From positions 49,363 through 113,362 of the forward strand of contig CANDGI010000005.1 of the NCBI GenBank assembly GCA_947384285.1: a stretch of 64,000 nucleotides of DNA. The letters run 5' to 3'. A model generated the notes under the pieces. That model was not told the DNA's origin, made no database searches, and saw nothing but the letters and a program-made list of their open reading frames with translations. Source of the DNA: an uncultured Lachnospiraceae bacterium (GTDB lineage: Bacteria > Bacillota > Clostridia > Lachnospirales > Lachnospiraceae). This document shows, piece by piece, positions 37,480 through 46,053 of this stretch (positions are counted from its first letter, which is position 1; each line of letters opens with the position of its first letter). The position numbers and the translations under genes were made by a program.

Positions 37480-38469
37480 ATGAAGAAATATATAAAATAC
37501 AAGCTTTTGGCAGTTTTTGCCCTTCTGGTTTTGAACCTGGCAGGATGTACGTTAGGCGATACCCAGGTGATGGTCAGCGCTGAGCTTACAGATAATGAAG
37601 TGTTTAAAATGAAAGACGAGGTCTGTACGCTGCCGGAAGCAAGAGTTGTGATGACAAATTATCAGAACATGTATGCTACCATGTATGGGATTGATTTGTG
37701 GAAACATGAGTTTGGAAATAATGATTTGGAAAATTATGTGAAGGATTTGACGATTTCCAGAATGGCTCAGATTATGGCTATGGATTTTTTGGCAGAAGAA
37801 AAGAAGATTGAGCTTTCAAAAGCAGAGAAAGAAAAAGTGGAAGAGGCTGCAGAAGAGTATTATGAATCTCTCAACGAGACGGAAAAGGAATACATGCATG
37901 TGAAGCAGGGGGATATAGAGAATCTTTACCGCCGGTATGGCCTTGCCAATAAGCTGTATACTCATTTGACCCAGGGCGTGGATGATGAAGTCAGCGATGA
38001 CGAGGCAAGGGTGATGGAGGCTCAGCAGATTTTTGTGACAGAGAAGGAGAAAGCCCGGGAAGTGGGGAAACAGTTAAAGGATGGGGCGGATTTCCTTTCC
38101 GTTGCCAATATTTATAATGAGGCTGCGGAGATTGATATCACATTTGGCAGGAATGACGTGCTCCCAGAAGTGGAAGAGGCCGCCTTTTCTCTGGAAAATG
38201 ACCAGGTCAGCAAGCGGATCAAGACAGAAAAGGGCTTTTATTTTTTGAAATGCATCAATCATTATAACCAGGAGAAAACAGATGACAATAAGTCGGTAAT
38301 CCTGGAAAAGCGCCGGAAGGAAGCCTTTGATGATGTGTACATGGAATTTTTGGATACATTGTCCTCTGAATTTAATGAAGATGTCTGGAAAACTGTGAAG
38401 GTGGAGATTCACAAGAAAGTAAAAACAGACAATTTTTTTGATGTGTATGAGAAATACTGTAATTGGTAG
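37480..38469 (+). CDS. PrsA/SurA-like lipoprotein (peptidyl-prolyl isomerase family)
   Basis: A 329-residue secreted lipoprotein. Lipobox LNLAGC at about residues 19-24 after a hydrophobic signal. The rest resembles foldases of the PrsA/SurA type: a helical chaperone part (LSKAEKEKVEEAAEEYYESL) and a parvulin-like part (AQQIFVTEKEKAREVGKQLK...GFYFLKCINHY), although the catalytic parvulin residues cannot be confirmed by eye. Likely role: folding of exported proteins at the membrane. ATG 37480 follows AGGTGAG; a GTG at 37468 overlaps that site. Confidence 0.82.
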   Translation: MKKYIKYKLLAVFALLVLNLAGCTLGDTQVMVSAELTDNEVFKMKDEVCTLPEARVVMTNYQNMYATMYGIDLWKHEFGNNDLENYVKDLTISRMAQIMAMDFLAEEKKIELSKAEKEKVEEAAEEYYESLNETEKEYMHVKQGDIENLYRRYGLANKLYTHLTQGVDDEVSDDEARVMEAQQIFVTEKEKAREVGKQLKDGADFLSVANIYNEAAEIDITFGRNDVLPEVEEAAFSLENDQVSKRIKTEKGFYFLKCINHYNQEKTDDNKSVILEKRRKEAFDDVYMEFLDTLSSEFNEDVWKTVKVEIHKKVKTDNFFDVYEKYCNW

Positions 38470-38655
38470 TTCAAGATACTGTTTGGCGGCTTCTGGATAA
38501 GGCGGCAGCGGTATAGCAGGGAGCGTGATAGGAATGCAGTATTTTTAAATAGGGATCATCAAATCTATCTTGAGCCTGAAGAAGCTGGAATATATGAAGA
38601 CTTTGAAATTGATTTCGCAGAAATGAATATGGGATAGCTGTGATATGGACAGTAT
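38470..38655 (+). other. Gap with an in-frame protein-like tail after the lipoprotein stop
   Basis: The lipoprotein frame continues open for 55 codons after its TAG, to a TAG at 38635-38637, and the last part (LEPEEAGIYEDFEIDFAEM) is protein-like. It may be a fragment of a lost gene or chance. No start codon with a ribosome site is evident. Confidence 0.3.
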
Positions 38656-38682
38656 AAAAGGACTGGTTTTCCAGTCCTTTTT
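38656..38682. terminator. Bidirectional terminator between lipoprotein and LRR genes
   Basis: AAAAGGACTGG-TTTT-CCAGTCCTTTT: an exact 11-bp stem with A and T flanks, between convergent genes ending at 38469 (+) and 38716 (-). It can serve both. Confidence 0.92.
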
Positions 38683-38715
38683 GTGTGCGCCCGGGGAGTC
38701 CCCTCCTGTACGGCA

Positions 38716-41700
38716 TTATTTCTTTTGTACAATGATTTTCATTTTGGCCTTTTTCCCGTTATATGTCTTTACGGTGATGATGGCCGTCCCTTTTTTCCTG
38801 GCGGTAACTTTCCCGGTGGGGGAAACAAAGGCTACGGATTTCCGATTGGAAGTATAGGTAAGCTTATGGCTGGCTGTCCCTTTTGGGAGTTTGGCTCTTA
38901 TCTGGAATTTCCATCCGGTGCGTATGGTTTTAGTTTTTGCGTTCAGCTTCAGCTTTGTGGGCTTCTTTTTAATGGTGACCCAAACATTAGCTTTTTTCCC
39001 GTTGGAGGATTTTACCGTAATTTTGGCGGATCCTGTTTTCCTGGCGGTTATCTTCCCTTTGGAGGTTACGGTGAGCTTCTTGTTGGAGGCGGTGTAGCTA
39101 AGCTTCCGGTTTTTGGCTTTTGCCGGGAGGGCGGATGCCTGTAAGGTGTAGGTTTCGCCTACGCCCAGGGTGAGCTTTTTCACATTTACTTTTATGCTTG
39201 TTACGGCCTGTTCCCGTTTTGAAGCGGATGGCTTTTGGCTGGTGGAGCTGCTGGAGCCAGGTTTTTTGTTTCCAGAATTGTTATCGTTCCCGGAGCTTGG
39301 CCGATTGCTGCCAGAATTATCGGAACCCGGTTCTTTTCCACCGGAACTGCCACCGTTCCCGGAGCCTGGCCGATTGCTGCCAGAATTATCGGAATCCGGT
39401 TCTTTTCCACCGGAACTGCCACCGTTCCCGGAGCCTGGCTGGCTGCTGCCAGAATTATCGGAATCTCCACTGTCTGTGCTCTTCGGGAAGGAGAAGGAGG
39501 CCTGCCCATCCTGCAGGGATATTTTTTCGCCGTCCACAGTGATGGAATCCTGCCCCGGAGCCTGTATCTTGATGGCATCGTTTGTTTCCAGGGAGATGGC
39601 AGCGCTGCTGCTGTTAAGCCCGATGCTGCGTTCCTTCCCTTGGGAATTGACGAGGGTAATAGATGCAGTTTCCCCTTCCGTGGAACTGGATTTTAACTCC
39701 AGCACAAGGGCGCCGTCCTGCGTTCCGGTTTTGGATACATTTAAAGCCGCCTGTTCATCGGAGGTGGCAACTTCTGCAAAACAGTCCTTGGATCCCATAT
39801 AAAAGGTAATGGAATCAGTGTCCCCATCTCCGCCTTCTGGCATATTTGCAGAAAGCTGGTAATTCCCTTCTGGGAGCACAAAGCTGCGGATGCCGGTAAA
39901 GGTATCCCCATCCCCAGCTGCCAGGGGCTTTTGCTCATATGCGCCGGCAATCCCATCAATGCCGTTTTCAGAAGCGTCGGTTACCATCCCCTGTCTCTTG
40001 TCAATGGACAGGTACAGGGAGTCATCCTCTGGATTTTGGCGGCCTGATCCTGAGCGTTGTATCCCACCGCTTTGGGAATCTATGCTGCAGGATGCGGCAA
40101 TGGTGCGGTAGGGCACATAGGAAATGCCGTTGTAGGAGCCTTTGACGCCGCTGAAATCCTTATTTATGGTGATGGCCTCCAATCCAGCGGGGGCGTTTGG
40201 GTTATAAGCCATAATCAGGAAATCGCCTTCTGCAGTCTGGCTGACGGAAACCGGGATTACCACATGGCCGCTGAAGCTGGCGTAGAGCACGAGGGCAAGG
40301 GGTTCTGCATTGGAGTCTACCCTAAGCCCGCCGGAACGCTCAAATTCCTCAATTTTCTGCACCAGCCCCCGGTAGTCGTCCCGGTTGGCGTTTAACGCCC
40401 CTGCGCACCCGGAAATCAGGGGGTGGTACTGGGAAATCTGGCAGGATTCAATTAATTGCGTCAGGGGCGCGTCTTTATGCCCGGGCGCAGCAATTCCATA
40501 GAGTGTCCCTGCAGAGGGGCTGTAGCTGGAAACGGGGAACCTGCCTGGGTTCTCGTAAAATTCCAGCGTGGCTGCAGCCATGCCGTAGCAGGAGCCGGTC
40601 CAGCTGGGGCTGATGATGTAATAGTAAGTCCCAAGGCAAGGATTCCCTAGAGCTTCCCAATACCTGCGCTTGGGGAAATGGTAGTCTGCCGGGTAGCCAA
40701 AGGATTCCGAGCTGTTGGCAAAGGAGAAATGATCCTCTCCTTCCTGGTAGAAGCGTTCCTGCCTAAGGAGGGGGATGCCGTTCCAAGTTCCATTAAGCCT
40801 TGCCCAGCTCGTCTGTCTGGCGCGGTAGCAAAGGTTCAGGCTGCTGTGGCATCCTTCAAAGCTGTCCTCGGCCCAGTTGGCCGGAATAGTCCCATAGAAA
40901 TATACTTTTTCCAAGGAAGCGTCCCCCGAAAAGGCCTGTGCGCCGATGGAGCAGGTGTCGCTTGGAATGTTGATGGAGCGCAGGCTGGTGCAGCCCTGGA
41001 AGGCTCCCTCGCCGATGGTGGAAACGCTGTCCGGGATGAGGAAGGAGGAAAGCCTGGTGCAGCCTTTAAATACCTCTTTTTCCAAATCCGTCAGGCAGAA
41101 GCCCAGGGTGGCGGAGGAAATGGAGGTGCAGCCTTGGAACGCGCCTTCGCCCATAGAGGATACTTTTTCCAGCGTCAGGTTTTCTGGCAGGCTGGTGTTC
41201 TCTGCAAATGCAGCAGCGCCTATGGTGCGGATGGCGGAAATGTTTATGGATTTTAATTTCCCACAGCCGGAAAATGCATAGTCGCCTGCATATTCCAGGC
41301 TGGCGGCTGTTTCCACCTGAAACAGCTTGGATGCGTTGCAGAATCCGTAATCTCCGATTCCGGTGATGTTGTCCCCTTTTACGGACTGGATGGCGCCCAT
41401 GTAGAGGCTCCATGGGGCTGGGGACGCTTTAGAGAAGTCCGCAAGCTGGCCGGAGCCGGTAAGGGTAAGGCGGCCTTCGCTGCCGGTGTATTCCCAGCTT
41501 ATTCCACCCAGGGAGCCGGAATCCTGGGTGGTATTTGAGGGATCCCAGTCTGCCGTGGGGGAGCCGAAGGCGGTATCCTTCCATCCTGTGGCGGACGCTG
41601 ATTTATAGAGGATAAGGTTCTTTGCGTTGTAGCAGATACGGTTGTTGGAGCCAGAGGATTCTGGGGCATTTCCGGCGAAGTAGATGGAGGCTAAATGAGG

Positions 41701-43323
41701 GTTGCTGGAAATGCCATAGATGCTGATGGTTTTCAGTGATGCCGGGAAGTAAAGTTTTTCCAGTGCATCAGCATCTTCAATGGCTCTAGAGCATACTTCC
41801 TGTACCTGTTCCAATATGTGGTAGGAAGTGTCTTGCTTTTTTGGGGCATAATAATATAATTTGGTATGGTCTTTGCTATAGACAACATTTTCCGAAGATT
41901 CCAAATAAGGGTTTTCTGGCGAAACTGTGACTTTAGCGATGTTTTTGGAGAGTATAAAAGGAGTCTCCAGGCTGGGAACGCTTTTGCCGATAGATACGGT
42001 TGTTAGAGCCAGGCATTGTTGGAAAACGCTGCTTCCAAGCGCACTTACATTGTCCGGGATACTCGCTTCTGTTATGCTGCTGCAATAAGAAAATGCATGA
42101 GAGCCAATTTGGGTGAGATTGGCTGGAAGGTGCAGTTCATGCAGCAGCTTACATTCGGAAAAAGCATTCTGGCCAATCGCAGTCAGGGATTCTGGCATTT
42201 TAACAGAAGACAAGGACTGGGCGTGGTAAAAGGCAAAATTATCAATCAGCTCTGTCCCATCTAAAATTTCAACGGAGCTGGAGGAGTCGGAATTGGCATA
42301 TGCAATGGCTCGTTTCGGGGAACCGTCTTCCTTCTTTTCGTAAAGGGTATTGTTTGCCACAAAAAAATGCTGGCTGCCAGCGTCAACCTCTATTGTGGCT
42401 AAGGGTGCGCCGGGGAATGGGGAGTGTGTAATTTCCGCCACATTGCTAGGAATGGCAATGCTGGATAAAGACGTATGGTAAAATGCACATTCTCCGATTG
42501 CAGTAAGGCTTTCCGGCAAGGTGATTTCTGCAAGGCTGCAGTCAGCAAAGGCCCAGGCGCCAATCTTTTTTAACCCTTCGTTAAGCTGCACAGATTCCAG
42601 CTTGCTGCCCCGGAAGGCTTCATAGCCGATTTCTTCTACATTGCCTGGGATACGGATGCTGGTAAGGGATGTTGTCTTAAAGGCAGAGTTTTTGATTGTG
42701 GTAAGGCTTTCCGGCAGGGTAATTTCCGTTAATTTATCGCAGCTCTGGAAAGCGTTCATGCCGATTTCTTTTAACCCATCGTTTAACTGGACATTTGTGA
42801 GAGAGAACAGGCTGCTGAAGGCAGAGCTGCCGATTGTTTCCAGGCCGCTGCCGCATATGATGGTTTCCAGGGAAAGGTCACCGTTGAAAACATATGACCC
42901 AATGGAAGTTACGCTGTCCGGCAGGGTAATGGATTTTAGGCTGTAAAGGTTAGCAAGGCCCATACTCCCGATGGCGGTAATCCCTTCGTTGATTGTAACA
43001 GTAGTAATATAGGCAGAATAGCTCCCCCAATAGGCTATGCCGTTGTCGAATCCCCCCGTCCCGGTAAGGATAAGCTCATAACAGGCTGGCTGCGTATCCG
43101 CGCCTTCTTCCGGGAAAAGTTCGCCGTCTGGGTCTTCCACAAGCTCCCATGTGATATTGTTTCCCTCCACCCCGCAGGTTCCGGAGAGGGGGCCGGAGGG
43201 CTCTTCCAGTTCCGCAGCCTGCACCTTCCCAAGGGAGGCAGAACTGGAAGGCGAGGAGCCAAAGGATCCCAGCGCAAGGGAAACTGCCAGCAGGAGGCTT
43301 AAGGTTTTTCTTCTTTTTCTCAT
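38716..43323 (-). CDS. BspA-type leucine-rich-repeat surface protein with cysteine-protease-like domain
   Basis: A 1535-residue secreted protein. Signal peptide MRKRRKTLSLLLAVSLALGS; then about 20 LRR_5 (BspA/TpLRR) repeats in two blocks, of the form LTEITLPESLTTIKNSAF. Around residues 880-1060 comes a papain-like segment: Cys in WTGSCYGMAAATLEF (residue 912), His in SGHVVIPVSV (1020) and Asn in IMAYNPNAP (1041), spaced as a possible catalytic triad. A beta-rich region, a Gly/Ser/Asn linker made of 23-residue repeats, and two bacterial Ig-like (BIG2) domains complete it. No LPXTG or S-layer anchor is visible. ATG 43323 has AGAAGGGG upstream; the frame stays open 34 codons farther without a good site. 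Likely adhesion or host-protein interaction. Confidence 0.9.
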   Translation of the reverse strand: MRKRRKTLSLLLAVSLALGSFGSSPSSSASLGKVQAAELEEPSGPLSGTCGVEGNNITWELVEDPDGELFPEEGADTQPACYELILTGTGGFDNGIAYWGSYSAYITTVTINEGITAIGSMGLANLYSLKSITLPDSVTSIGSYVFNGDLSLETIICGSGLETIGSSAFSSLFSLTNVQLNDGLKEIGMNAFQSCDKLTEITLPESLTTIKNSAFKTTSLTSIRIPGNVEEIGYEAFRGSKLESVQLNEGLKKIGAWAFADCSLAEITLPESLTAIGECAFYHTSLSSIAIPSNVAEITHSPFPGAPLATIEVDAGSQHFFVANNTLYEKKEDGSPKRAIAYANSDSSSSVEILDGTELIDNFAFYHAQSLSSVKMPESLTAIGQNAFSECKLLHELHLPANLTQIGSHAFSYCSSITEASIPDNVSALGSSVFQQCLALTTVSIGKSVPSLETPFILSKNIAKVTVSPENPYLESSENVVYSKDHTKLYYYAPKKQDTSYHILEQVQEVCSRAIEDADALEKLYFPASLKTISIYGISSNPHLASIYFAGNAPESSGSNNRICYNAKNLILYKSASATGWKDTAFGSPTADWDPSNTTQDSGSLGGISWEYTGSEGRLTLTGSGQLADFSKASPAPWSLYMGAIQSVKGDNITGIGDYGFCNASKLFQVETAASLEYAGDYAFSGCGKLKSINISAIRTIGAAAFAENTSLPENLTLEKVSSMGEGAFQGCTSISSATLGFCLTDLEKEVFKGCTRLSSFLIPDSVSTIGEGAFQGCTSLRSINIPSDTCSIGAQAFSGDASLEKVYFYGTIPANWAEDSFEGCHSSLNLCYRARQTSWARLNGTWNGIPLLRQERFYQEGEDHFSFANSSESFGYPADYHFPKRRYWEALGNPCLGTYYYIISPSWTGSCYGMAAATLEFYENPGRFPVSSYSPSAGTLYGIAAPGHKDAPLTQLIESCQISQYHPLISGCAGALNANRDDYRGLVQKIEEFERSGGLRVDSNAEPLALVLYASFSGHVVIPVSVSQTAEGDFLIMAYNPNAPAGLEAITINKDFSGVKGSYNGISYVPYRTIAASCSIDSQSGGIQRSGSGRQNPEDDSLYLSIDKRQGMVTDASENGIDGIAGAYEQKPLAAGDGDTFTGIRSFVLPEGNYQLSANMPEGGDGDTDSITFYMGSKDCFAEVATSDEQAALNVSKTGTQDGALVLELKSSSTEGETASITLVNSQGKERSIGLNSSSAAISLETNDAIKIQAPGQDSITVDGEKISLQDGQASFSFPKSTDSGDSDNSGSSQPGSGNGGSSGGKEPDSDNSGSNRPGSGNGGSSGGKEPGSDNSGSNRPSSGNDNNSGNKKPGSSSSTSQKPSASKREQAVTSIKVNVKKLTLGVGETYTLQASALPAKAKNRKLSYTASNKKLTVTSKGKITARKTGSAKITVKSSNGKKANVWVTIKKKPTKLKLNAKTKTIRTGWKFQIRAKLPKGTASHKLTYTSNRKSVAFVSPTGKVTARKKGTAIITVKTYNGKKAKMKIIVQKK
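39284..39470 (-). repeat. 69-bp coding repeats in the LRR protein linker
   Basis: Units at 39284-39352 and 39353-39421, and a partial third from 39422, nearly identical, encoding the Gly/Ser/Asn/Lys-rich 23-residue unit (SGNGGSSGGKEP core). Copy number probably varies between strains. Confidence 0.9.
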
Positions 43324-43375
43324 AAATACCCCTTCTTTCTTATAATTTAATTTGTAATGTCTGATGCCCAGTGTA

Positions 43376-43446
43376 CTATGAAAGTCTCCGGCTTCCATAG
43401 TAAGGATGGCCATGCGGCCCGCCAAACGGCAGGCTGAGCATGATGG
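43376..43446 (-). repeat. Intergenic copy of the dispersed 78-bp repeat
   Basis: On the minus strand this matches the tandem pair at 54629-54784 along almost its whole length (shared blocks GGCGGGCCGCATGGCCATCC and GGAAGCCGGAG). It lies 53-123 bp upstream of the LRR gene start, so it may sit in that gene's leader or promoter region. Confidence 0.9.
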
Positions 43447-43548
43447 TGGATTTACTTTGGATTATACTGGGATTTCCAGGATATGGCAAGAGAATTGAAT
43501 GGGAAATCTTGGGAAAATCTCTTCCGCATTAGAGCGAACAATCAATAT

Positions 43549-43655
43549 TTCGATACACAGGAAAGGCAGGATAGCCCTTTGGCTAAGCAAACGATTCATG
43601 GGCGTCCTTAGTTTGCCGGAACGTTGCCCAGTTTGCGTGCCAAAGGGCTATCCTG
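43549..43655 (-). repeat. Large hairpin with the TTTCSAWASACAGGAAA motif, downstream of htpG
   Basis: A 17-bp perfect inverted repeat (43567-43583 with 43639-43655) closes a 55-base loop; next to it lies TTTCGATACACAGGAAA (43548-43564). The loop shares a block (ACGCAAACTGGGC on the minus strand) with the hydA hairpin loop at 52821-52833. On the minus strand it begins about 40 bp after the htpG stop, so it probably terminates htpG. Bases 43447-43547 and 43656-43696 hold nothing else I can support. Confidence 0.8.
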
Positions 43656-43696
43656 TCTTGAACTCTGTATCCAATATATGATCAAAGAGTCTATGA

Positions 43697-45784
43697 TTAT
43701 TTCGCCAACAGCATCATAATCTGGTTACTCCTTGCCACAAATTTACTCATGGCGTCGGTAGACAATGGATGGTTGCTCAAAAGCGCAAGGTCATAAAGCT
43801 GTTCACAGAATACAGGCACATGCTCCGAATCCTTATGATTCAGAATATATTGCACCAGTGTGTTGCCTACATTCAATATGAGAGTCTGGTCGCCGCCGAA
43901 CATGGAAGGATCCATGCCCGCCATACCATACATTTTCATCATATCCTGCATTCTCCGTCCCTCTTCGGAAAGGGTAATTACCGATGCGATATCTGCATTT
44001 TTCAGCTTTTCTACAGATACATTCAGCTTTTCATTGCCCAGGGCTTTGCGGAAGGTTTCTGTCAAGGTATCTTTTGCTTCCTTCAATTCTTCTTCGGAAA
44101 CTTCTTCTTTTAAAGATTCTGTTAAATCAGCGTCAATGCGGACAAATTTAATTTTCTCATTTCTCCGCTCCAGCTGTGTGATGAAGGAGGTATCGATGTT
44201 GTGGTCCAGGATAACGGCATCCATGCCCTGTTCCTTGAACATGTTGATGTATTGTCCCTGCTGCAAAACGTCAGTCACATAATAAACAGGCTTGCGGGTA
44301 TCTTTTTCCTCCTCAGGAGCGTCAGTGCTTTCCTCCCCGGCAGTTTCCTCTTCTGCGGATGCGTCAGCGTTTTCCGCTTCTGTGGGCGCATCTGTTCCCC
44401 GTTCTTCTACTTTTAAGCATTCTGGAAGCGTAAGGTACTTATCATCCAGGTTTTTAAACAGGATATAGTCATTCATTTTGTCACAGAATTTCTCATCCTT
44501 CAAGCAGCCGAATTTGATGAAGGGGCTGATGTCGTCCCAGTATTTTTCATAGGATTCCTTGTCTGTTTTGCACATGCCGCTCAGCTTGTCTGCCACTTTC
44601 TTGGTGATGTAATCGGAAATTTTCTGTACAAAACCGTCATTCTGCAATGCGCTTCTGGATACATTTAAGGGCAGGTCCGGGCAGTCAATCACGCCTTTTA
44701 GCAGCATAAGGAACTCTGGAATGACTTCTTTGATGTTATCGGCAATGAATACCTGGTTATTGTATAGCTTGATGGTGCCTTCAATGGAATCGTATTCCGT
44801 ATTGATTTTCGGGAAATACAGGATACCCTTTAAGTTGAAGGGATAATCCATGTTCAAGTGAATCCAGAACAACGGCTCCTTGTAGTCCTGGAATACCTTG
44901 CGGTAAAAGGTCTTGTATTCCTCGTCCGTGCAGTCGTTGGGGTGCTTAGTCCAAAGAGGATGGATATCATTTAAAGCCACGGGGCGTTTGATGATTTTGG
45001 CTTTTTCTGTGCGCGGGGATACCTCAACCTGTTCCTTGGTTCCATCCTCATTTTCTTTTTCTTCGAATTTTGCTTCTTCCACGATAGTCTCAACGACGGT
45101 ATCCTTTTCGGTTACTTCATCGGCAGGAATTGTCTCGTATTCTGTCTGGGCATTTTCCTTTTTCAGGAAGATTGGCGTAGGCATGAAGGAGCAGTATTTT
45201 TCAATGACCTCCCTTGCCCGGTATTCATTGGCAAATTCCAGGCAGTCTTCATTCAGGTATAAAGTGATTTCTGTACCAACCGTGTCCTTTGAGCCGTCAG
45301 ACATGTCAAATTCTGTTCCGCCGTCACATTCCCAGTGGACAGCCGCAGCATCCTTCTGCCAGGAAAGGGAGTCAATGTGAACCTCATCCGCTACCATGAA
45401 TGCAGAATAGAAGCCTAAACCGAAATGGCCGATAATCTGTTCCTCGCTGGCCTTGTCCTTGTATTTTTCCAGGAAATCCGTTGCGCCGGAAAATGCAATC
45501 TGGTTGATATATTCTTCTACTTCATCGGCGGTCATGCCAAGGCCGTTGTCGATAAATTTCAATGTCTTTTCTTCCGGGTTGACGATAATCTGCATCTTGG
45601 GCTCAAAATCCTCTGGCAGTTCATATTCTCCCATTAAGTCTAATTTCTTTAATTTGGTAATGGCGTCGCATCCGTTGGAAATTAATTCACGGTAGAAAAT
45701 ATCATGGTCGGAATACAGCCATTTTTTTATAATAGGAAAAATGTTGTCGCTGTTAATGGAAAGGTTTCCATGCTTATTGCTCAT
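43697..45784 (-). CDS. htpG: Molecular chaperone HtpG (Hsp90)
   Basis: ATP-dependent cytosolic chaperone. The 695-residue protein has the GHKL ATPase start (YRELISNGCDAITKLKKL), FIDNGLGMTADEVEEYI and IGHFGLGFYSAFMVAD. The N-terminal, middle and C-terminal dimerisation regions are present. Two acidic stretches are unusual: near residue 240 (KFEEKENEDGTKEQVEV) and near 465-495 (TEAENADASAEEETAGEEST). ATG 45784 follows AAAGGAGTG. A consensus promoter and a perfect CIRCE operator lie upstream, implying HrcA control. Confidence 0.96.
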   Translation of the reverse strand: MSNKHGNLSINSDNIFPIIKKWLYSDHDIFYRELISNGCDAITKLKKLDLMGEYELPEDFEPKMQIIVNPEEKTLKFIDNGLGMTADEVEEYINQIAFSGATDFLEKYKDKASEEQIIGHFGLGFYSAFMVADEVHIDSLSWQKDAAAVHWECDGGTEFDMSDGSKDTVGTEITLYLNEDCLEFANEYRAREVIEKYCSFMPTPIFLKKENAQTEYETIPADEVTEKDTVVETIVEEAKFEEKENEDGTKEQVEVSPRTEKAKIIKRPVALNDIHPLWTKHPNDCTDEEYKTFYRKVFQDYKEPLFWIHLNMDYPFNLKGILYFPKINTEYDSIEGTIKLYNNQVFIADNIKEVIPEFLMLLKGVIDCPDLPLNVSRSALQNDGFVQKISDYITKKVADKLSGMCKTDKESYEKYWDDISPFIKFGCLKDEKFCDKMNDYILFKNLDDKYLTLPECLKVEERGTDAPTEAENADASAEEETAGEESTDAPEEEKDTRKPVYYVTDVLQQGQYINMFKEQGMDAVILDHNIDTSFITQLERRNEKIKFVRIDADLTESLKEEVSEEELKEAKDTLTETFRKALGNEKLNVSVEKLKNADIASVITLSEEGRRMQDMMKMYGMAGMDPSMFGGDQTLILNVGNTLVQYILNHKDSEHVPVFCEQLYDLALLSNHPLSTDAMSKFVARSNQIMMLLAK

Positions 45785-45834
45785 AATAATTACACTCCTT
45801 TATCTTTTTATTCAATAACAATAACTTGAAATAG

Positions 45835-45863
45835 ATTGTAATACCCATTTTTTTAAAAGTCAA
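45835..45863 (-). promoter_or_regulatory. Promoter of htpG
   Basis: On the minus strand TTGACT (45863-45858), 17-bp spacer, TACAAT (45840-45835), 50 bp before the start codon. Confidence 0.85.
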
Positions 45864-45870
45864 TAGAAAA

Positions 45871-45897
45871 TTAGCACTCTTTTTGAATGAGTGCTAA
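45871..45897. promoter_or_regulatory. CIRCE element (HrcA operator)
   Basis: TTAGCACTC-N9-GAGTGCTAA, an exact match to the CIRCE consensus. It sits 7 bp upstream of the htpG -35 box; the divergent phosphoesterase promoter is about 70 bp away on the other side. Confidence 0.97.
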
Positions 45898-45968
45898 CAA
45901 AGTGCTGGAAGTATAGAAAAATCAAGGGTTTGGCTAATTATTAAAAGTTTATAAACTGGCGTGTAAGC

Positions 45969-45998
45969 TTGACAGTGGAATCCTTTCCATGCTATAGT
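45969..45998 (+). promoter_or_regulatory. Promoter of the metallophosphoesterase gene
   Basis: TTGACA (45969-45974), 18-bp spacer, TATAGT (45993-45998), 56 bp before ATG 46054. Confidence 0.75.
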
Positions 45999-46053
45999 CA
46001 GGCAAATTGGGGCATTTTGCCAGTGGAAATTTCGTTGATGCAAAGGAGAAAAA

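Noticed and set aside
39284-39470. Regular direct repeats that could suggest a CRISPR array
   Set aside because: Units are contiguous 69-bp coding repeats with no unique spacers and encode a Gly/Ser linker.
39170-39802. Plus-strand frame of 210 codons inside the LRR gene
   Set aside because: A shadow of the repeat-rich minus-strand gene, without a ribosome site or known family.
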